Shown piece after piece: positions 56,950-64,000 of a stretch of DNA of 64,000 nt; the first letter of the stretch is position 1; the number at the start of each line of letters is the position of its first letter. The stretch covers positions 2,418,001 to 2,482,000 of the forward strand of contig JARUPY010000605.1 in assembly GCA_029817715.1 (NCBI GenBank), in the 5' to 3' direction. The notes beneath the pieces were generated by a model. It was not told the DNA's origin, did no database searches, and saw only the letters and a program-made list of their open reading frames with translations. Position numbers and translations under genes: made by a program. This DNA is from Melastoma dodecandrum (lineage: Eukaryota > Streptophyta > Magnoliopsida > Myrtales > Melastomataceae).

Positions 56950-58340
56950 ACGACATTCATATACTTTACAACGAATCTGTGTGGTTGTCCAAAGCCTGTG
57001 TGATCTGTGTAAAGGTTTGAGGAGCTGTGTGAGCTATGTGATCGGCGGAGAACGGAAGGTGCTATGTGATCGCCTGGTTCTTACCTCTCTTAATCTGTGT
57101 GTGGGAGTGCCAAGGGCTGTGTGCCATCTTGGTCATCGTGAGAGGGCCTGTGTGTCCTCTGTGTGTTCAACGAGCGGCTGACGAATCATCTAAGGGAAGC
57201 TAAGTGAATTCCTATGCCGATTGCAGTAACCAGTTGCTAACCCATCGGCAAGAAGCCGTTCTTGTCGTATCTTTTCGCAGAGAAGTCTCGAGCCTGCGGA
57301 GTTTGAGCAGTTAGACACGCACTTGCGGGTGCGCACCAGAAGTCTCATCCCTGCAAGGTAGAGCATGAGTTGGGAACGCCGCCGGAGTGCAAAGAGGTCC
57401 TCCCGAGCACATGAGTGCTGTGCAGAAGTCTCGACCTCCTGATACAAAGGGACAGTAGAGCAGGTTGCGTGGGAGCCACTGGAGCTGAAAATTCCACCGT
57501 AAGCACTAGGTGTACAGTGCAGTGAGTTACGATTGTGGTAAACGTGCACGTCCAAACTGAGTGTATGACGAATACCTCGACTTCGCCGTGTGAGAAGTCA
57601 GGTTCCGCTGTGTGAGGAACCAACCTTTTCTTTTATTTCTTTTATGTTCTAAGTGACTATGTGTGGTTGTCTCTTGAGTACTTACAGACTCATCTTGAGA
57701 AGAGATAAAAGCTGTGTGGAAATCCTCTGCTGAGCTATTAAGTGCCGAAGCATTACTCTACTATGAACCAGAAGGGGCTGCTCCTTGAGAAGTCGTTCTT
57801 CACTGTAAAGAATTATTTGGAAGGATTTATACTCTGACACAACGTTGTCTTTGTGCTTTGATTGACAGGCTTACGCCTAAGCGACAACGTGCTGTGTGAA
57901 AATCCTTTGAGCAATCAACTACTGAGCGTGAGCATCGTTCTGCTGGAAACGAGAAGACGTCCACAGTGTGAGGAGCTGATCATTGCCCAGGAGTGATATT
58001 ATTTTGTAAAGGATTTTAAATATCTCTTGTTGAGATACCCAAAGCCTAGTGCAAAAGGTTCATTTGCACCCATTATATTTATATAGTGGAATCACCTCTA
58101 CGGTGGAAAGTGGACGTAGGTCGATTAAGGCCGAACCACTATAAACTACTATGTCCATTACGATCGCGCAAACACTCGTACGAAAACCTACTCGATCAAA
58201 TCTTAACTGTTACAGCGAAGCAGATCTCATTCTTAGAAACGCTCTGCTGTGATACAGTACGCTTCTGTTTACAGTGAGAAATGAAGAAAATGTTACAATC
58301 ACTAATTCACCTCCCTTTTAATGCACCTGAACGATCCATG
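56950..58340 (+). repeat. Decayed LTR-retrotransposon LTR/leader-like sequence
   Basis: The stretch is rich in repeated CTGTGTG words (56970-57180). From 57640 to 58320 it contains phrases often seen at the right end of long plant copia LTRs: GGTGGAAAGTGGACGTAGGTC, a GGCCGAACCACTATAAA-type block, and a final AATTCACCTCCC. No matching second LTR, primer site or coding region is visible. I call it an LTR remnant with low confidence. Confidence 0.35.
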
Positions 58341-58703
58341 GGAAAATGATCTCCAGGCCTTAGAAATGAGCAAGGGTCATGTTCGGATAAACAGACAGGG
58401 GAATTGGGTGGCACATCGGCCTGTGTCAGGTGGGATCTGCCGGAACTGTGGGGCGTGGGGCTATGTGGCAAGTGCCAGAGCTGTGACTGCCACTGATGGT
58501 GATTGGAACCAAACTCTGGCCAGCTGCTAGAAGAAACAAACCGATAGAGTTTTGCTTTGTTTCATGAAAATCTAATATTTTGGAAAGATAACATTGAGAG
58601 TTTGGTGTTACAGAAATGAGTGCTGCAGAAGTATGACAACGACCGCCCTTTTGCACAGCTCTCGGGTTCTCTGGCAGCATTATAGCTTTCGCCTCACTAA
58701 GGC

Positions 58704-59137
58704 TGTCAGCTGCAGAAGAATTGTGACATTGCAGCTGCAGCAGAGGTGGAGAATCGTGGCAACAGGAAAGAAGAAGGCCAGGTCTCCTGCGATGGGTTTG
58801 GGCCTGAGAATGAAGTTGCATAATAGGCCAACAGCCTCACCAGACGATTCATGTGGGAGGTTATAGGTGTTTGGATAAAATTAGTTAACGTGGTTGTGCG
58901 GGTCTGCGTACAGTTGCGCTTGTACGATTGCAGAGTGAGAAGAGGTTTTTCCCCATATAACAGAAAAGGTGAATGGGGGATTGGGAGTGAGCGAGCAAGA
59001 ATAGAGAGAGAGAAGTTTTCTTTAAAAGCTTTGTATAAGCAAAAACAGAGGTGAAATGGTTTTTACAGAAAAGATGAAGAAGATGAAGAAGTTGAGTTGA
59101 TTTGCTTATGTGCTCCGTAACTGTTCTTCCAGTTTCA
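58704..59137 (+). repeat. Copia 2 left LTR
   Basis: It starts TGTCAGCTGCAG and ends CAGTTTCA, followed by the primer-binding site. A TATA-like CCCCATATAA lies near 58951. Confidence 0.95.
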
Positions 59138-59177
59138 TGGTATCAGAGCGTTGCGCTCACAGCTGGAGGAAGAGTTG

Positions 59178-62100
59178 ATGGAGATAACATCCGTGGAAAG
59201 CCCGCAATCACCTTACTACATCCATGCCTCGGAAAATCAGGTAGCCACGCTAGTTTCTCCAGAGCTGGTAGAGGGAAATTATAGTTCCTGGAGCGCTTCT
59301 TTTGAGTTGTCCCTCTCCATTAGAAATAAAGTTGGGTTTATCAATGGCAGTATTGAGAAACCTGCAGTTACTGATCCATTATATCCAACATGGAGGAGAT
59401 GCAACAATCTATTGAAGTCGTGGATACAGCGGTCTGTGTCTGTGCCCATTGCGACAACCATTTTCTACTTGGAATCAGCCAAGGAAATATGGGAAGAACT
59501 TAAGGAGAGATATGGGGAGCCGGATGATAGTAAGATTTGTTACTTGCAGCAAAGATATGGTTGCTTGGAACAGGGGACCAAAAGCGTTTTTGGGTACTAC
59601 AACGAGATGCTGGCCATCCTGAGGGAGTTGCGAATATATCGCCCATTACCCTATTGTGACTGTGGAAAGTGTGAGTGTAAATGGGCTAAGACGTTTGCTG
59701 AACAGCAGGAAAAAGACATGGTATTCAAGTTTCTTAATGGGTTGAATGCAGAGTACGCACATTTAAGGACACAAATGTTGATGAGAAGACCTTTCCCCAC
59801 TCTAGGAGAGGTGTACAATGCAGTACAGCGAGAAGAAAGTCAAAGGAATCCTAAGCAACGTGAAAATACATTAGATGTGCCTGTCATGGCCGCTGCTCTG
59901 CAGATAGGAGAAGAGACTCAAGTAAAGGCTGCTATAATAGCTTCTACAGTCACTGACAGAAAGCTTGGTAGAGGAGAATGGATATGTGAACATTGCGGGA
60001 AGAGAGGACATTTAAAAGAAGGATGCTTCTATTTAGTTGGTTTTCCTCCCAATACTAGACCTGGGTTTGGAAGAGGAAGAAATAAATTTCTACATAGCAG
60101 GGGTGGTTTTGCATCAGGAAGAGGTTCGTTTGGTCAGGCAAGGCCACAAGGACCTATTATATCAAGGCAACAAATGCATGACAGACCAAGGACAGTGAAC
60201 TTAACGGATACAGGAGTACTTACCACTGCGGTTGGACTTTTAGAGCAACAAATTCAGAAGCTAATGGCCCTACTCAATGCAAATGATGCACGTAGAACTG
60301 ACAATGAGGGTCACCAGAGAACAGAACAACCCACATATTGTTCTAATCTTCTTTCTGGTAAACAGTGCAGTGGCATTTATGTTCTTACATTACATAAATC
60401 TCATTCTTCTAGTTTATCTCCTACATGGTATCTTGATACAGGAGCTACAGATCATGTAGTCTCTGATCTAAGTTTGTTTGATTTAGTTCAACAGCTTGCT
60501 TTTCCTCTGAGCATCAAACTTCCAAACAGTACAACAGTGCACTCAACGCATGTTGGTACTGTTAGACTTAACAAACACATCCTATTGAACAATGTTCTTT
60601 TTGTGCCGTCTTTCCATTATAATCTCATCTCTGTAAGTAAACTCACCTCAAACAGTAACATTTGTCTCATTTTCTCACAAAAATGGTGTTATATTCAGGA
60701 CTCGGAGACTTTGATGACGATTGGACAGGCTGAGGCTTCAAATGGACTGTATGAGGTGAAAGAGTCTATTGAAAGCACATCTTCTGATTCTAACAAGCCT
60801 TCCAAAGAAGAAGATTTAGTTTTAGCTAATACTCTTGCTCAAAAACATACTCTTGATCACTTTGATCTCTGGCACTTCCGTTTGGGACATGTTTCTCTTG
60901 AAAAAGAAAAATTAATACATGCTGTTGATCCTACTATCAGTTTTCTATTGCATAATGTTTGCTCAATCTGCCATGAATCAAAACAGAAAAGGTTACCTTT
61001 TCCATTAAGCATACACAAAACTACTCATGCTTTTGAACTAATTCATTGTGACATTTGGGGGCTATATTCTCAGCCAGCTAAAGGAGGTTTTCAGTTTTTT
61101 CTTACGGTTGTTGATGATTACACAAGAGTTACTTGGGTTTATTTGATGAAACACAAATCTGAAACCACAGATCTTATACAACAATTTTGTAACTTTGTGT
61201 TCACACAATTTCATACTAAGGTCAAGACTTTGAGGAGTGACGGTGCATAGTTCTCATTACTTGCTTTTTACAGCACATCTGGAATTTTACATCAAAAAAG
61301 CTGTGTAGAAAGTCCAGAACAAAACGGTTTAGTAGAGCGTAAACATCAGCATTTACTTCAAGTTACCAGGTCACTCTTATTTCAGGCAAGAATGCCAGTT
61401 AAGTTTTGGGGTTTCGCAGTGATGACAGCCACACACATTATAAATAGGTTACCTACTAAGGTATTAACTAACAGATCACCATATGAAGTTCTTTTTCACA
61501 AACCGCCTAATTATCACTCTTTAAAGGTTTTTGGTTCTTTATGTTTTGCGTGTACGCTGGTTCAATGTAGAAAGAAAATGGATAAAAGAGCTAGGAAGTG
61601 TGTTTTTCTGGGTTATCCTTTTGGTGTTAAAGGTTATTACTTGTATGATCTCACTCAGCATTCGGTCTTCATCTCCCGGAATGTCATTTTCCATGAAACC
61701 ATTTTTCCTTTTGCATTGCATGACTCTACTGCATCAGACTTTGTTCTTCCCACATTACATGATGATTTGTGCAATTTAGACAGTTTTCTCACCAAATAAC
61801 ATTCCTCCTCTAATACTAATACAGAGTCTGTCTTAGTTGATCATTTACTTGAGTCGGACACTACACAGAATCTTTCCTCTCCTGTTTTGCGAAAAAGTAC
61901 TAGGCTTAAGAAAACATCATCCTATCTTCAGGACTATCATCATCATCTGTCCCTTACCTCAGTCAGTTCACAGTCATCAAATCCTCTCAGCAGGTCAGAT
62001 TCTTCCTCATCTTTATCAAATTCTGTCATTGCATTGTATCCTATCGACCAATACCTTTCTTATCATCAATTGTCTCCCTCTTTCCGTGGGTTTCTTTTGT

Positions 62101-63797
62101 CTCTGGAAGCACACTTTGAACCTCATACATATAGTCAGGCAAAGCACATTCTGCATTGGGATCAGGCCATGGCTGAAGAGTTGAAGGCTTTGAAGGACAA
62201 CCACATGTGGGACTTGGTTCCTTTGCCTCCTGATAAGCGACCAATTGGATGTAAGTGGGTTTACAAAGTTAAACTGTTGGCGAATGGTGAAGTGGAGAGG
62301 TACAAGGCGAGACTGGTGGCGAAGGGATACACACAATGTGAAGGCTTGGATTACCAGGATACATTCAGTCCGGTTGCTAAACACACCACCATGAGAATCT
62401 TTTTCTCCCTTGCCGCTAGTAAAAATTGGAAGTTGCATCATTTTGACATTCATAATGCATTTCTTAACGGTGATCTTCATGAAGAGGTGTATATGGATCT
62501 TCCACCAGGTTCTACCATTCAGGGGGAGTGTAAGGATGGTCGGAGGATAGTGTGTCGATTAAGGAAGTCACTATATGGACTCAAGCAGGCATCAAGGCAA
62601 TGGAACTGTAAACTAACAGAATGTTTGATTGGCTTTGGGTTCATACTGTCTAAAGCTGACTATTCTCTGTTCATAAAGGAGGATGAAGATGGTTTTCTGG
62701 CTGTCTTGGTCTATGTAGATGATATGGCAGTAGCTGGATCTGATGAGAAGAGTATTCTGACTTTGTTTGATTACTTACAGAGGCATTTCAAGTTTAGAAA
62801 CTTGGGGGAGTTGAGATTTTTCTTGGGTTTGGAAGTAGCTCGATCCAGGAAAGGCATCTTCATCTCCCAAAGGAGTTATACCTTGAGACTTCTTGAAGAA
62901 CAAGACAAGTTGGCGGTAAAACCAAGTTCAATTCCAATTATTCCTAACACTAGGCTTAGCACAGAAAGCCAGACGCCAGAAGTAGACTCAAATATGTATA
63001 GACAGCTTATTGGGAGGATGATATATCTGGGCGTAACAAGGCCTGATATAGCCTTTGTAGTACACGTCTTGGCACAATTCATGGAGAAACCAAGGCTGGA
63101 ACATTGACAGGCAGCTTTCTATGTATTGAGGTATCTCAAAGGAACTCTGGGTAAAGGAGTTCTGTTTTCCAGCACTTCACAGATACATTTGCAGGGGTTC
63201 GTGGACAGTGACTGGGGTGGTTGCCCGGACACAAGAAGATCCACTACAGGATACTGTATATTCATAGGAGATTCATTAATCAGTTGGAAGTCAAAAAAGC
63301 AGGCCACAGTGTCAAGGAGTTCTTCGGAAGCAGAATATAGAGCAATTGCAGTGTCTACTGCAGAAATAGTTTGGATATTGGCTTTGCTGAAGGACTTTCA
63401 TTCACAGCCATTAACACCAGCAGTACTATATTGTGATAACAAGTCTGCCATACACCTTACCAAGAATCCAATGTTTCATGAAAGAACAAAACACTTGGAG
63501 ATTGACTTGCACTTTGTAAGAGAGAAGGTAGCAGCTGGAATTGTACAAGTCATGCATGTTAAGACAGATTTTCAATTGGCTGACTTGCTCACCAAGGCGC
63601 TGCACCCAAGAAGGTTTGAATTCCTGCTAAGCAAGATGGGATTGTGTGACATCTACACATCCCATCATGATGGGGAGTGTCAGCTGCAGAAGAATTATGA
63701 CATTGTAGCTGCAGCAGAGGTGGAAAATCGTGGCAACAGGAAAGAAGAAGGTCAGGTCTCCTGCGATGGGTTTGAGCCTGAGAATGAAGTTGCATAA
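59178..63797 (+). pseudogene. Copia 2 gag-pol with three in-frame stops
   Basis: The polyprotein starts at ATG 59178 (MEITSVESPQ). It holds gag, CCHC knuckle (CEHCGKRGHLKEGC), protease (DTGATDH), pre-integrase (HFRLGH...CSICHESK), integrase, RT (YVDD at about 62716, with the NAFLNGD block present) and RNase H. All parts stay in one frame; stops at 61248 (TAG), 61797 (TAA) and 63105 (TGA) interrupt it. No frameshift was seen. The last codons continue about 40 residues into the right LTR before TAA at 63795-63797. Confidence 0.92.
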
Positions 63798-64000
63798 TAG
63801 GCCAACAACCTCACCAGACGATTCATGTGGGAGGTTATAGGTGTTTGGATAAAATTAGTTAACGTGGATGTGCGGGTCTGCGTACAGTTGCGCTTGTACG
63901 ATTGCAGAGTGAGAAGGGGTTTTTCCCCATATAACAGAAAAGGTGAATGGGGGATTGGGAGTGAGCGAGCAAGAATAGAGAAAGAGAAGTTTTCTTTAAA
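63678..64000 (+). repeat. Copia 2 right LTR, truncated by window end
   Basis: It aligns with the first 323 bp of the left LTR. Seven of nine differences are G-to-A or C-to-T in this copy. Confidence 0.95.

Larger units (their letters stand above)
58704..64000 (+). mobile_element. Ty1/copia LTR retrotransposon 2, right end outside window
   Basis: The left LTR is 58704-59137 (434 bp). The Met-tRNA primer site TGGTATCAGAGC is at 59138-59149. The internal region runs to a purine tract (GATGGGGAG), and a right LTR starts at 63678, of which 323 bp are in the window. The left 5-bp flank is AAGGC; the right target copy lies outside. The proteins are clearly related to copia 1 but the LTRs are not alike. 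The LTRs differ at about 9 of 323 positions (2.8%), so it is older than copia 1. Confidence 0.95.

Noticed and set aside
57190..57623. Two minus-strand ORFs (121 and 92 codons)
   Set aside because: They overlap within LTR-like DNA, with Cys/Ser/Arg-biased sequence and no domain.

Overview
This is a stretch of plant nuclear genome, almost certainly from a eudicot. It has spliced genes with GT-AG introns, plastid and mitochondrial nuclear genes, Ty1/copia LTR retrotransposons, a TRIM element and an integrated plant pararetrovirus. The species cannot be read from the sequence. I saw no bacterial-type operons, rRNA, tRNA genes or CRISPR arrays.

Left part (1-23 kb), mostly repeats and debris. Two displaced fragments of a duplicated FMN/FHY-type gene (HAD phosphatase plus riboflavin kinase) lie at 1199-1935 and 6325-6690. 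A 3.1-kb solo-LTR-like element (2273-5371, TSD GTCGC) and a 331-bp TRIM (5670-6000, TSD TTGAC) sit between them. A ginkbilobin-like (Gnk2) secreted protein gene lies at 6829-7254, with a decayed copy at 6057-6300. An endogenous caulimovirid of about 8.6 kb (about 7.8-16.45 kb) follows. It encodes CP, zinc knuckle, MP, protease and RT/RNase H in one frame broken by two stops, then a second ORF with two zinc knuckles, a promoter/leader with a small coiled-coil ORF, and a Met-tRNA primer site. The intact ten-exon FMN/FHY gene is at 17498-20238. A C-terminal scrap of an EXORDIUM gene lies at 21.0-21.3 kb.

Middle part (23-40 kb). A young copia element (23623-28768, TSD GACAT) has inserted into the last exon of an alpha/beta-hydrolase remnant. 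Then come a 3-ketoacyl-CoA synthase (minus), an uncharacterised four-exon gene starting head-to-head with it, a dead ent-kaurenoic acid oxidase (CYP88A-like) and a NAC-domain gene (minus).

Right part (40-64 kb). A phosphoglycerate-mutase-like gene with a nonsense codon, fragments of methionine sulfoxide reductase B and a broken branched-chain aminotransferase are followed by three apparently intact genes on the plus strand: mitochondrial ribosomal protein uL4, an ABHD11-type hydrolase and the thylakoid Rieske-like protein PSB33. FAB1-kinase remnants, a decayed LTR-like stretch and a second, older copia element (58704 to beyond the window) finish the window.

Intact housekeeping genes are interleaved with broken copies of genes of known function (KAO, BCAT, MSRB, FAB1, EXO, FHY, probably PGM). 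This looks like a duplicated segment losing redundant copies while retroelements accumulate. The most unusual object is the pararetrovirus, because of its domain order and its second ORF.
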